Assembly (NCBI RefSeq): GCF_007679495.1
Contig: NZ_VEGP01000063.1
Span: forward strand, 1 to 36,304
Direction of reading: 5' to 3'
DNA from: Paenibacillus sp. 32O-W
Lineage (GTDB): Bacteria > Bacillota > Bacilli > Paenibacillales > NBRC-103111
Length of the DNA: 36,304 nt
Within the stretch, counting starts at the first letter, position 1. Every line of letters begins with the position of its first letter. Below are positions 1-6,651 of this stretch, piece by piece. Position numbers and translations under genes: made by a program. A model generated the notes under the pieces. That model was not told where the DNA came from. It saw nothing but the letters and a program-made list of their open reading frames with translations, and did no database searches.

Positions 1-85
1 TTTTACTCTTACGCTACGACTTTAGTCGTCGACATTTATGTCTAAATCCACCTGCTTTGAGCAGGTGGTAGTTTAAGTGGACCTG
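1..85 (+). mobile_element. Right end of an IS200/IS605-type (TnpB) element, partial
   Basis: Two short hairpins follow each other: ACGAC-TTTA-GTCGT near 16-29 and a perfect 9-bp stem CCACCTGCT-TTG-AGCAGGTGG at about 49-69, then AGTTTAAG. The string CTTACGCTACGACTTTAGTCG is typical of the 3' end of IS605-family orfB (tnpB) elements, where the RNA end overlaps the right-end hairpin. The tnpB gene itself would lie left of the window. The exact right boundary cannot be fixed from one copy. Family assignment is from memory of such ends. Confidence 0.5.
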
Positions 86-210
86 ATTTAGTTGCCGGAA
101 CTTTTCTCAATAGAAGGGTAATAGATGCCTCAAGAATGGAGAGATGGTGCGGAATCCTTCCCAATGGATGGAATATAGAAGTAATATGAGCTCCACGGCC
201 GTTCCGCCCC

Positions 211-466
211 CAGACAGAGACCTTAATCGCTTTAGAAGGGCCTTTCGGTAAATTTAGTGTGGAAAACCTGAACGGTTCGGTTATAACGGATCCCAGAGAC
301 CTTAATCGCTCCAAAAGGGCCTTTCAGATATTTTAACGGATCCAGATGACCTTATCTCAAGAAAAACACGTGAAAATAGGAGAAATCTATGCAATAAGCG
401 CAACTGTTTCCGTTAGTCTAAAATAACCGCCTGATTTGACGAAATAGAGTCTCCCTGTTCCGTTAC
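211..466. repeat. Palindromic dispersed repeat, copy 1, with an extra half unit
   Basis: The core at 284-466 starts TAACGGA and ends CCGTTAC, so its ends are inverted copies. It aligns over its length with the copy at 13336-13519, sharing for example AGACCTTAATCGCTCCAAAA followed by GGGCCTTTC, and the CCGTTAGTCT block. A further half unit (CAGAGACCTTAATCGCTTTA then GAAGGGCCTTTCGG) lies upstream at about 213-250. No ORF belongs to it. The bases between the element end and this repeat (86-210) show no recognisable gene. Confidence 0.75.
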
Positions 467-482
467 ATTTTCAAAGGGTGCG

Positions 483-668
483 AGTATTCTGTGTGATATG
501 GATGAAGCAAGATTAGCGGAAACCCGGGAAGGGCTGTCCGCACTTGGCGAGGTTTACACCTACTCTGCTGATGTAACCAACAACGGGAAATGCAGAAGAT
601 GACAAACCAAGCTGTGAACCTTCTCGGGGGGATTGATGTGCTGATCAATAATGCCGGAATCGCGCGCT
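483..668 (+). pseudogene. Short-chain dehydrogenase (SDR) fragment, frameshifted
   Basis: Reading from 483, the sequence encodes LCDMDEARLAET...GEVYTYSADVT, the beta2-alphaC-beta3 part of a classical SDR with the Asp-Val motif that binds the adenine ring. The frame then shifts near 583-592 and continues as MQKMTNQAV...GGIDVLINNAGIAR, which carries the diagnostic NNAG motif. The N-terminal GxxxGIG nucleotide-binding loop and the C-terminal YxxxK catalytic pair are both missing. It begins about 15 bases after the palindromic repeat ends. This is a decayed internal piece and cannot make a working enzyme. Confidence 0.75.
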
Positions 669-734
669 TAAGAATAAAAAGGAAAACCGCTATTCAAGTT
701 GGTGGTTGGTTGAAACTTTGTTATCCCATAAAAG

Positions 735-1184
735 TTAGTTATTTCTCGCAAATTGAGTTAAATGCAATGTCTCAGACTTATCATTCCATTTAATAATACT
801 CATAATTTTCTCGTCCGATTTTCCGACTATATTCACTAATTTATCATCGCCGTGAATCAAACCGCCATCGAATGCAATGGAAAAATGAGCTTTATCTATT
901 TTGTCGTAACTGAGCGTTTCTGCAATACTTCCATTTACCGTGCCATACGAAAATACAATTTCGTTAGCGGCAGATAATTCAGATAGATTACCTTTGTAGA
1001 AAAAATCAATTACGACACTTTCCTTTGTCTGAGAAGAGTTTGTTGTATATAGGGCATTCCAATACTCACCTTCAGCATATAAAATAATTTCATCATTTTT
1101 TGGTTGATTTTTGGAACAACCGATAATAAAAGTGGTAAGTAAAGCCAATAACAAAAGATTTAAAACAAATCGCTTAAGATTCAT
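735..1184 (-). CDS. Small lipoprotein of unknown function
   Basis: The 149-residue product starts with a signal peptide (MNLKRF, then a Leu-rich core) ending in the lipobox FIIGC at about residue 23, so it should be lipid-anchored on the outer face of the membrane. The mature part is polar with several predicted beta strands, and no family is recognised. The start at 1184 is preferred over an upstream ATG at 1226 because GGGAGGGTCAG lies just before it and the signal peptide begins there. The gene stands alone, facing away from the downstream hydrolase operon. Base composition is more AT-rich than the neighbours, which may indicate acquisition. Function cannot be stated. Confidence 0.75.
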   Translation of the reverse strand: MNLKRFVLNLLLLALLTTFIIGCSKNQPKNDEIILYAEGEYWNALYTTNSSQTKESVVIDFFYKGNLSELSAANEIVFSYGTVNGSIAETLSYDKIDKAHFSIAFDGGLIHGDDKLVNIVGKSDEKIMSIIKWNDKSETLHLTQFARNN

Positions 1185-1469
1185 AAACTGACCCTCCCAT
1201 TGATACGTACTTATGCCAAAGACCACATTTTATACAATAACGCCGTTTTTAAAGTTGAGCGGTTAGTCGAAGTTTTATAATTGTGTCGGTCACAGTATAC
1301 AGGCACGATTTGAACAACATATTTTTCATATTCGATGAGGTATTCTCATATTCCTTGCTGTCTATATAACGAAACCAAGCAAATAATGTTTCAAATATTT
1401 GGTTGCAGCACCATTAAAGCGGCCGATCCACATAGCCATGAAAATAAGTGACTCCATTGATAATTGCTC

Positions 1470-1501
1470 TATAAAGTAATTAATGTTACTATATAAAGTA
1501 A
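1470..1501 (+). promoter_or_regulatory. Direct and inverted repeats upstream of the hydrolase operon
   Basis: TATAAAGTAA occurs at 1470-1479 and again at 1492-1501, spaced 22 bp (two helical turns) start to start. Between them AGTAA-TTAATG-TTACT (1475-1490) forms an inverted repeat. This sits directly before the ribosome binding site GGAGGTG of the hydrolase gene, a good position for a repressor. The factor is unknown. The rest of the 1185-1520 gap is AT-rich and holds no gene that I can see; it must contain both divergent promoters. Confidence 0.4.
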
Positions 1502-1520
1502 ATAAAATGGAGGTGTTGGC

Positions 1521-2795
1521 ATGGAGTTAATTGTTGAACCGGATACAGCGTTAGTCGATCAGAAGGTAAGCATACGCATGACAGGTTTAGAGCCTGGCGA
1601 GCAGGTCACTCTTCGCGCCGCCATGACTGAAATGCCCGGGGCGGTCTATGAAGCAGAATCCTTCGCAACGTTTATAGCCGGGGTTAACGGGGAAGTACAT
1701 CTGGATCAGCAAGCCCCTGTAGCAGGTACATATAGCGGGGTCGATCCAATGGGCTTGTTTTGGTCGATGAAGGTCAGTCATGTCCGCTATTCGATGACTC
1801 GCAAGCTGGATCAGCTAACTTTCGTGCCGGCAGCCTCCGGGATTATGTTATCGGCTGAGTCGGCAAAGGGGCGGGTGGCGAAAGCCAACCTTCAGAGGGA
1901 GTATGTAAGCTCGAAAGTGCTTGTACAAGATGTGAAGGAACACGGTCTGGTTGGAAAGTACTTTTATTTACCGGATCAGCCACCGGCACAGGGGGTGCTT
2001 GTGCTTGGAGGAGGAGAAGGGGGATTAGCTTCCTCTATGAACTATGCCGCCCTGTTTGCTTCCTATGGTTTTCCTTCATTGGCCCTGGCCTATTTCCGCT
2101 TCGAGCATCTGCCGGAACACCTGCAGGAAATCCCTCTGGAATATTTCTATCAGGCGATTGAATGGCTGCGGCACCGGCAGGAGGTTCGGCCGGACCGTAA
2201 TGCGGTATTCGGGCGGTCGAAGGGCGCGGAGTTATCTCTTATCCTGGGCACGGTCTTTCCCGAAATCGGCTGCGTTATTGCTTCCAGTCCGAGTTCTACC
2301 GCCTGCATAGGACATATTGAACCGGGGGCCGATCATTCGTACAGGCGGTATTCATCCTGGTCGTACCAAGGGAAGGCGCTGCCTTATGTAGAATGGACGA
2401 ATGAGCAGTGTGAGGAAGCGTTAAATTGCTTCAAAACGTACAAACGAATTGACCATATTCATAAAGCAGCATTCGAGCAATGCGACAGGCTGGAGGAAGT
2501 GACCATTCCCGTGGAAAAAATCGCCGGCCCTATCCTGATCATTACCTCTACGGACGATCATTGGTGGCCGGCGGAGCTTCATGGCGAAAGAATTGCGGCC
2601 AGGCTCAAGGCGAAGGGCTTCTCCCACAAGTTCGAGCATCTCCATTACGAAGATACCGGCCACTTGGTCCGCTATCCGTACATTCCGACCACACAACTGT
2701 CCATGAATGGAGGAACACCGTTCAACAATTACATCGCATCCTTGGAATCATGGAATCGGATTAAACAATTTTTAATGGAAATTTCTGATGAATAG
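1521..2795 (+). CDS. Acyl-CoA thioester hydrolase/BAAT family alpha/beta hydrolase
   Basis: The 424-residue protein has the two-domain layout of the bile acid-CoA:amino acid N-acyltransferase/acyl-CoA thioesterase family. An N-terminal Ig-like domain (about 1-130) precedes a C-terminal alpha/beta-hydrolase domain (about 135-422). The nucleophile elbow is GRSKG with Ser233, where many vertebrate members have Cys. The acid is probably Asp345 or Asp346 in STDDHWW, and His381 in DTGH completes the triad. GGGEGG near 163-168 is the oxyanion-hole loop. No signal peptide is visible, so it should act in the cytoplasm on an acyl thioester or related ester; the substrate is unknown. The start has GGAGGTG ahead of it. 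The next gene follows after 12 bases, so the two are probably co-transcribed. Confidence 0.85.
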   Translation: MELIVEPDTALVDQKVSIRMTGLEPGEQVTLRAAMTEMPGAVYEAESFATFIAGVNGEVHLDQQAPVAGTYSGVDPMGLFWSMKVSHVRYSMTRKLDQLTFVPAASGIMLSAESAKGRVAKANLQREYVSSKVLVQDVKEHGLVGKYFYLPDQPPAQGVLVLGGGEGGLASSMNYAALFASYGFPSLALAYFRFEHLPEHLQEIPLEYFYQAIEWLRHRQEVRPDRNAVFGRSKGAELSLILGTVFPEIGCVIASSPSSTACIGHIEPGADHSYRRYSSWSYQGKALPYVEWTNEQCEEALNCFKTYKRIDHIHKAAFEQCDRLEEVTIPVEKIAGPILIITSTDDHWWPAELHGERIAARLKAKGFSHKFEHLHYEDTGHLVRYPYIPTTQLSMNGGTPFNNYIASLESWNRIKQFLMEISDE

Positions 2796-2807
2796 AGGAG
2801 AAACCGG

Positions 2808-3857
2808 ATGGAAGATTTACAGTTGAATGTTCCGCTTCTTCGCCGTCGTGTACCCAATTTGACGGTAGCCGCGAAAGCGGCCGGTCTAAGGCCCGCCACA
2901 GTATCGAACCTGTGTACGGGCAAAATTCCCGTAGGCCGTGCAGAGGTACGTACGCTGGTCATCCTTGCTTCGATTGCAGGCTGCACACTCGACGAACTCA
3001 TTATAAGAGGAAACGGCCGCGGAATGATAGAAACCGGAATTAAAGTGCTGGACTTGCTGGCCCCCATAGTGAGAGGCGGAATTACCGGACTGGTGGCCAG
3101 ACCTGGAACAGGACAGATGGTTCTGCTCGCTGAACTGCTTAACCGGTTAGGAAAGCGCGGCTATACGACGCTGTTCTGGAAGCCCAAGGAGGAAGGCCCG
3201 GGGATCGAGGAGGTTGTTGAAGAGGCGGATGGAATATGCTTATCGTTGGATGAAGCCGTTCATCAAATCCTTCATTTCAGAGAAGAACATGATGTCATTC
3301 TGGCAGCCGACCGGGCTATCGTTCTGTCCGGTGAATGGTACACTTTGAAAGAAAGGATCAAGGAAGAGGGCGCGAGGCCATTGACGATCTTTCTGGTCGA
3401 TCCCCGGGGAGAAGCGGTGGATGTCGAAGCGCCTTACGGGCCATTGGACACCTTGATCCGGTTCGATATGGAGCTCCCCACAAGACAATTGTATCCGGCG
3501 ATCGACCCCATACTGTCCACGTCCATCATTCTGGAAGGAGCACAGCTCGAATCCGCCCATTTAGCGGTTCAACAGCGGGCAAGAAAGGTGCTCCGCCGGT
3601 ACCGGGAGCTGAGGCCTATGCTGCAAATCCAGGGAGCCGACAAGCTTGGCGAAGCCGATCGTATCCTGTATCATCGGGGTGAAAGACTGGAGGCTTTTCT
3701 ATCCCAACCGTTTTATACGGCCGAGCCATTTACACAGAGACCGGGTCAATGGTGCTCCGTACACGAAACACTGGAGGATGTGAAGCTTCTTCTGGACGGC
3801 AAAGCCGATCATTTAAATGCAGAGGAATTGAAAAATATCGGCCGGCTGCCGCTGTAA
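2808..3857 (+). CDS. HTH domain fused to a degenerate F1-ATPase beta-subunit-like protein
   Basis: Residues 8-68 resemble a Cro/C1-type helix-turn-helix (AAKAAGLRPATVSNLCTGKI). From residue 75 on, the chain follows the F1-ATPase beta subunit (AtpD) in order: ETGIKVLDLLAP (75-86), the P-loop region GLVARPGTGQM (94-104), LKERI...LTIFLVDP (180-199), YPAIDPILSTS (229-239), DKLGEAD (278-284, the DELSEED position) and FLSQPFYTAEPF (297-308). The Walker A Lys-Thr are replaced by Gln103-Met104, the catalytic GER loop is absent, and the chain has 349 residues against about 470 with the beta-barrel domain gone. ATP hydrolysis is therefore unlikely; nucleotide sensing or pure scaffolding is possible. 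It lacks the other atp genes nearby and follows the hydrolase by 12 bases with a good GAGGAG site. A DNA-binding regulator of this operon is my inference. Confidence 0.8.
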   Translation: MEDLQLNVPLLRRRVPNLTVAAKAAGLRPATVSNLCTGKIPVGRAEVRTLVILASIAGCTLDELIIRGNGRGMIETGIKVLDLLAPIVRGGITGLVARPGTGQMVLLAELLNRLGKRGYTTLFWKPKEEGPGIEEVVEEADGICLSLDEAVHQILHFREEHDVILAADRAIVLSGEWYTLKERIKEEGARPLTIFLVDPRGEAVDVEAPYGPLDTLIRFDMELPTRQLYPAIDPILSTSIILEGAQLESAHLAVQQRARKVLRRYRELRPMLQIQGADKLGEADRILYHRGERLEAFLSQPFYTAEPFTQRPGQWCSVHETLEDVKLLLDGKADHLNAEELKNIGRLPL

Positions 3858-3909
3858 TCATGCATTCCGGCATAACCCACCTGCATAATGAGTAGGGTAC
3901 AGGTCTCGA

Positions 3910-3939
3910 TTGACAGCTGAAGAAGAAATTTTTTATGAT
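3910..3939 (+). promoter_or_regulatory. SigA-type promoter of the OmpR-like gene
   Basis: TTGACA at 3910-3915 and TATGAT at 3934-3939 are separated by 18 bp, close to the housekeeping consensus. They lie about 60 bases before the start codon at 4002, in the 144-base gap after the AtpD-like gene, so the regulator can be transcribed on its own. Confidence 0.6.
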
Positions 3940-4001
3940 GGATATTAAATCATGCGACGTTTAGCGTTTGACATGACTTTTGGACAAAGGAGTGAGTGCG
4001 G

Positions 4002-4736
4002 ATGCAACGATTTGAAAACAGTGGTGCCGGAAGTGAAGTTCCTGTCGCCGTTGACCTGAATTCAGAGACAGGCCCGATCTGCGAGACTACGCGGAGAATT
4101 GTCATTGTGAGCCCGTTTCCCGCTTCCGTACGGTCTCTATTTGTTGCGCTGACGATTCGCTGTTTCGATGTCCTGGTCTTTCATCATGAGGATGATCCGG
4201 TTCTGCAGACGATGGATAGCGATCTTATGATTATCGACCGGACCAAGGGCATTTTATCCAGTCCCATAGATATTAACACTACGTCAGACCGCCGAATTCT
4301 CTTCTTATGCAAAGAGGAGGAAGCGGACTGTCCGCACAGTCACGTATTGGTATGGCCATGCCCGATAGAACAAGCGGTGGAGAAGATCGAGAAGCTTGTC
4401 GTCCGCAGCGATTCATCGGAAGGCCAGCTGAGCGGAGGTGATTTATTACGCTACAAGGATCTTGTGATGGACCTGAAAAAAATCACCTTACGCCAATGCG
4501 GCACCAAAGTGGACCTGACCAAAACCGAATTCGATCTTCTTAAAGGCTTGCTTCTCAATGGAGGAGTGATGTCCCGGGACGAGCTGATGTCCTTCGTCTG
4601 GGGGGACAGCTATTTCGGCGGAAGCAACTCCATCGATGTTCATATCAAGAGCCTGCGGCGCAAATTGGGCGACGATCCCAGAAAATCAAAGTACATCGCC
4701 ACAGTCAGAGGAATCGGCTATCGGATTGCCGATTGA
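4002..4736 (+). CDS. OmpR-type winged-helix regulator with degenerate receiver domain
   Basis: The 244-residue protein ends in a clear OmpR/PhoB winged helix (about 150-243: LTKTEFDLLKGLLLNGG, SRDELMSFVWG, SIDVHIKSLRRKLG, IATVRGIGYRI). The N-terminal part (about 31-135) has the spacing of a receiver, with Asp79 in LMIIDRTKG at the usual phospho-acceptor place. The paired acidic residues after beta1 that bind Mg are replaced by SPFP (37-40), and the beta4 Thr and beta5 Lys are not evident. No sensor kinase gene is nearby. Phosphorylation-independent control is therefore likely. The ATG at 4002 is chosen because AAAGGAG at 3986-3992 sits nine bases away; a GTG at 3996 is too close. Confidence 0.85.
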   Translation: MQRFENSGAGSEVPVAVDLNSETGPICETTRRIVIVSPFPASVRSLFVALTIRCFDVLVFHHEDDPVLQTMDSDLMIIDRTKGILSSPIDINTTSDRRILFLCKEEEADCPHSHVLVWPCPIEQAVEKIEKLVVRSDSSEGQLSGGDLLRYKDLVMDLKKITLRQCGTKVDLTKTEFDLLKGLLLNGGVMSRDELMSFVWGDSYFGGSNSIDVHIKSLRRKLGDDPRKSKYIATVRGIGYRIAD

Positions 4737-4750
4737 TTCCAATCTAAACC

Positions 4751-4782
4751 AACCCTTCATGATCATTCATGGAGGTTTTTTT
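4751..4782 (+). terminator. Rho-independent terminator after the OmpR-like gene
   Basis: AACC(C)TTCATGA at 4751-4762 pairs with TCATGGAGGTT at 4767-4777 around a TCAT loop, with one bulged C and one G-U pair, followed by a seven-T run at 4776-4782. It begins 14 bases after the stop codon. Confidence 0.75.
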
Positions 4783-4868
4783 GTTCCAACAACTTTCTAA
4801 TTGGCATAAAAAGCTGCCGACATTATATTTCTTCATCAAACCTTCATGATAGGGGATCCCGGCCATGC

Positions 4869-4915
4869 TATAATTTTATTAAAATTATTTTCAATTAAGA
4901 ATAATTATTACAGAA
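4869..4915 (+). promoter_or_regulatory. trxB promoter region with AT-rich dyad
   Basis: A perfect TATAAT at 4869-4874 is the likely -10 element; the best -35 candidates (TTCATG at 4843, ATGATA at 4846) are poor, so an activator may be needed. Downstream, AATTATT at about 4885-4891 and AATAATT at about 4901-4907 form an inverted repeat between promoter and start codon. It loosely resembles Fur/PerR-type AT-rich boxes, but the match is weak. Confidence 0.4.
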
Positions 4916-4927
4916 GGGGCTGATTGC

Positions 4928-5866
4928 ATGTTATATAAATCCGTCATCATCGGAACGGGGCCAGCAGGCTTGACTGCAGCCATCTATCTGGCGCGGGCCA
5001 ACCTGAATCCTCTGGTTATTGAAGGACCGGAACCCGGGGGGCAATTGACAACAACTACCGATGTCGAGAATTTCCCCGGATTTCCGGACGGGATTATGGG
5101 CCCGCAATTAATGGACAATATGCGCAAGCAGGCGGAACGCTTCGGCGCCGAGTTTCGTACGGGTTGGGTAAACCGGGCCGATTTGTCCAAGCGGCCGTTC
5201 ACGCTATTGGTAGAAGGAATCGGAGAGATTCAAGCGGAGACCGTCATCGTATCGACCGGGGCTTCGGCCAAATATTTGGGCATCCCCGGCGAGAAGGAGA
5301 ACGTCGGCCGCGGCGTCAGCACCTGTGCCACCTGTGATGGCTTCTTCTTCCGCAACAAGAAGATCATTGTCGTGGGCGGAGGAGATTCGGCGATGGAGGA
5401 AGCCGGCTTCCTGACCCGATTTGCTTCCGAAGTCGTTGTAGTGCACAGGCGCAATGAGCTTCGTGCCTCCAAAATTATGCAGGATCGGGCACGCGGCAAC
5501 GCCAAGATTACGTGGGCACTGAACCACACCCCGTTGGAAGTGGCGGCGGGAGAACAGGGGGTGACCGGTCTTAAGGTGAGGAACAATGAGACTGGGCGGG
5601 AAGAAATGATCGAAGCGAACGGAATTTTCGTGGCGATCGGTCATACGCCAAATACACGATTCCTCGATGGGCAGTTGACTACGGATGAGCAAGGTTATCT
5701 GATCGTGAACCCGGGAACGACCGAGACCAATATTCCGGGGGTTTTCGCCTGCGGAGACGTACAAGACAAGCGCTATCGGCAGGCGATCAGTGCAGCCGGA
5801 ACAGGCTGTATGGCGGCGCTGGACTGCGAACGTTATCTCGAAGCATTAGAGCTGGAAACCGTTTAA
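4928..5866 (+). CDS. trxB: Thioredoxin-disulfide reductase
   Basis: The 312-residue protein has the standard length and order for low-molecular-weight thioredoxin reductase: FAD-binding GTGPAGLTAA at about 8-17, redox-active CATC in STCATCDGFFF at about 131-141, NADPH-binding GGGDSAMEEA at about 151-160, and the C-terminal FAD motif GVFACGDVQD near 272-281. It transfers electrons from NADPH through FAD and the CxxC pair to a thioredoxin-like partner in the cytoplasm. The start follows AGAAGGGGCTG. A small redoxin begins 42 bases after its stop, a likely partner. The gene context differs from the hprK-lgt-trxB arrangement usual in Bacillales, so it may be a second trxB copy. Confidence 0.93.
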   Translation: MLYKSVIIGTGPAGLTAAIYLARANLNPLVIEGPEPGGQLTTTTDVENFPGFPDGIMGPQLMDNMRKQAERFGAEFRTGWVNRADLSKRPFTLLVEGIGEIQAETVIVSTGASAKYLGIPGEKENVGRGVSTCATCDGFFFRNKKIIVVGGGDSAMEEAGFLTRFASEVVVVHRRNELRASKIMQDRARGNAKITWALNHTPLEVAAGEQGVTGLKVRNNETGREEMIEANGIFVAIGHTPNTRFLDGQLTTDEQGYLIVNPGTTETNIPGVFACGDVQDKRYRQAISAAGTGCMAALDCERYLEALELETV

Positions 5867-5908
5867 TTGTATAACCGTTGCTACTTTATTATTAAGGAGA
5901 GGATTCGG

Positions 5909-6151
5909 ATGTCCGTTCATAAAGTCATCGTTTATACCAGCACTTATTGTCCTGCTTGCACACGCGTGAAGCATTTTCTAAACGAACAGGGAGTGGACTT
6001 TGAGGAGCGTAATGTCGACAAGGATGAAAAATACGCCGAGGATCTGTTGAATGCCGGCATACGTGCCGTTCCGGTTACCGTGGTCGGAGCAGAGAAAATC
6101 GTTGGCTTTAACCAAAGCGCACTGAGCAAGGTTTTGGCCGAGAGACCGTAA
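5909..6151 (+). CDS. Glutaredoxin/NrdH-like redoxin
   Basis: The 80-residue protein is a single thioredoxin fold: KVIVYTSTYCPACTRVKHFL with a CPAC active site at residues 14-17, the cis-Pro motif AVPVTVV near 52-58, and a C-terminal VGFN. Length and motifs fit the glutaredoxin-like/NrdH group, which can be reduced by thioredoxin reductase instead of glutathione. That suits its place right behind trxB, with which it probably shares a transcript. The ATG at 5909 is chosen because AAGGAGAGG lies nine bases before it; the longer reading back to the trxB stop adds an unrelated N-terminus. A terminator follows at 6174. Confidence 0.88.
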   Translation: MSVHKVIVYTSTYCPACTRVKHFLNEQGVDFEERNVDKDEKYAEDLLNAGIRAVPVTVVGAEKIVGFNQSALSKVLAERP

Positions 6152-6173
6152 GAAAAGTGTTCGAATGAAAGAG

Positions 6174-6197
6174 AAACCGCCGTTATGGCGGTTTTTT
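6174..6197 (+). terminator. Rho-independent terminator after the trxB-redoxin pair
   Basis: AAACCGCC (6174-6181) and GGCGGTTT (6187-6194) form a perfect 8-bp stem with loop GTTAT, followed by a T run to 6197. Confidence 0.9.
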
Positions 6198-6203
6198 GTT
6201 TAT

Positions 6204-6255
6204 TTTCCATCTTTCGCCCTGGAGGAGCAAGTTGGACAAAATCCATTAAGACGCC
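6204..6255. repeat. Short dispersed repeat, copy 1 (shared with 30481-30538)
   Basis: TTTCCATCTTTCGCCCT, then GAGGA.CAA and AAATCC.TTAGACG-like blocks match 30481-30538 in order with small gaps. It lies straight after the terminator and carries no ORF. Confidence 0.55.
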
Positions 6256-6379
6256 TGTGGCGCGGCGCCTCATCAACGGGTCTTCATGTCCGATCGGATC
6301 AGTAAAATCGTCATAAATAATTTGGAGAAAATCACAAATTCTGTGAACAAATTTTCAATGTCCCTTGTTAGCCTTACCG

Positions 6380-6640
6380 TATAATGAGTGAAGAAAACCG
6401 GAGCAGCCTAGACATGAAGCCTTCCGAAGGATGGAGAACGGTTACATAAAGGGGGGACCGTCCTAAAAACGATGGGCACGCAGCGAAGCGAAATCTCAGA
6501 GGCGCAAGTCAAATGGTAAAAACGTTCACGGGCAAAGGAAAATAAGACTAGTCCGTTACTTTGAAAGCGCTTGTATACATCCGTTCGGATGGAAAAATAG
6601 CGAAGGACTCACACAGTAGTTAAATGAAAAAATGGCGGGG
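6380..6640 (+). promoter_or_regulatory. Promoter -10, long untranslated leader and cre-like site before the transport locus
   Basis: TATAAT at 6380-6385 is a good -10 without an obvious -35. If used, it leaves a leader of about 260 bases before the first binding-protein gene. The leader contains local stems, such as ACGGT (about 6437) with ACCGT (about 6457), but matches no riboswitch class I know. At 6562-6575, TGAAAGCGCTTGTA fits the catabolite-responsive (cre) consensus with a near-perfect palindromic core AAAGCGCTT, so CcpA or a LacI-type repressor could act there. The 6256-6379 stretch shows no gene. Confidence 0.5.
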
Positions 6641-6651
6641 GAGGAATGGCA

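Noticed and set aside
2808-3857. Ordinary ATP synthase beta subunit or Rho factor
   Set aside because: The length, added HTH, missing P-loop lysine and lack of other atp genes exclude an ATP synthase subunit; the C-terminal motifs match AtpD, not Rho.
4756-4848. Three TTCATG copies as OmpR-type binding boxes
   Set aside because: The first two are explained by the arms of the terminator hairpin; one extra copy is not enough evidence.
6390-6640. Known riboswitch in the transport-locus leader
   Set aside because: Compared by eye with the c-di-GMP, c-di-AMP, glycine, guanidine, SAM and T-box consensus strings; none fits.
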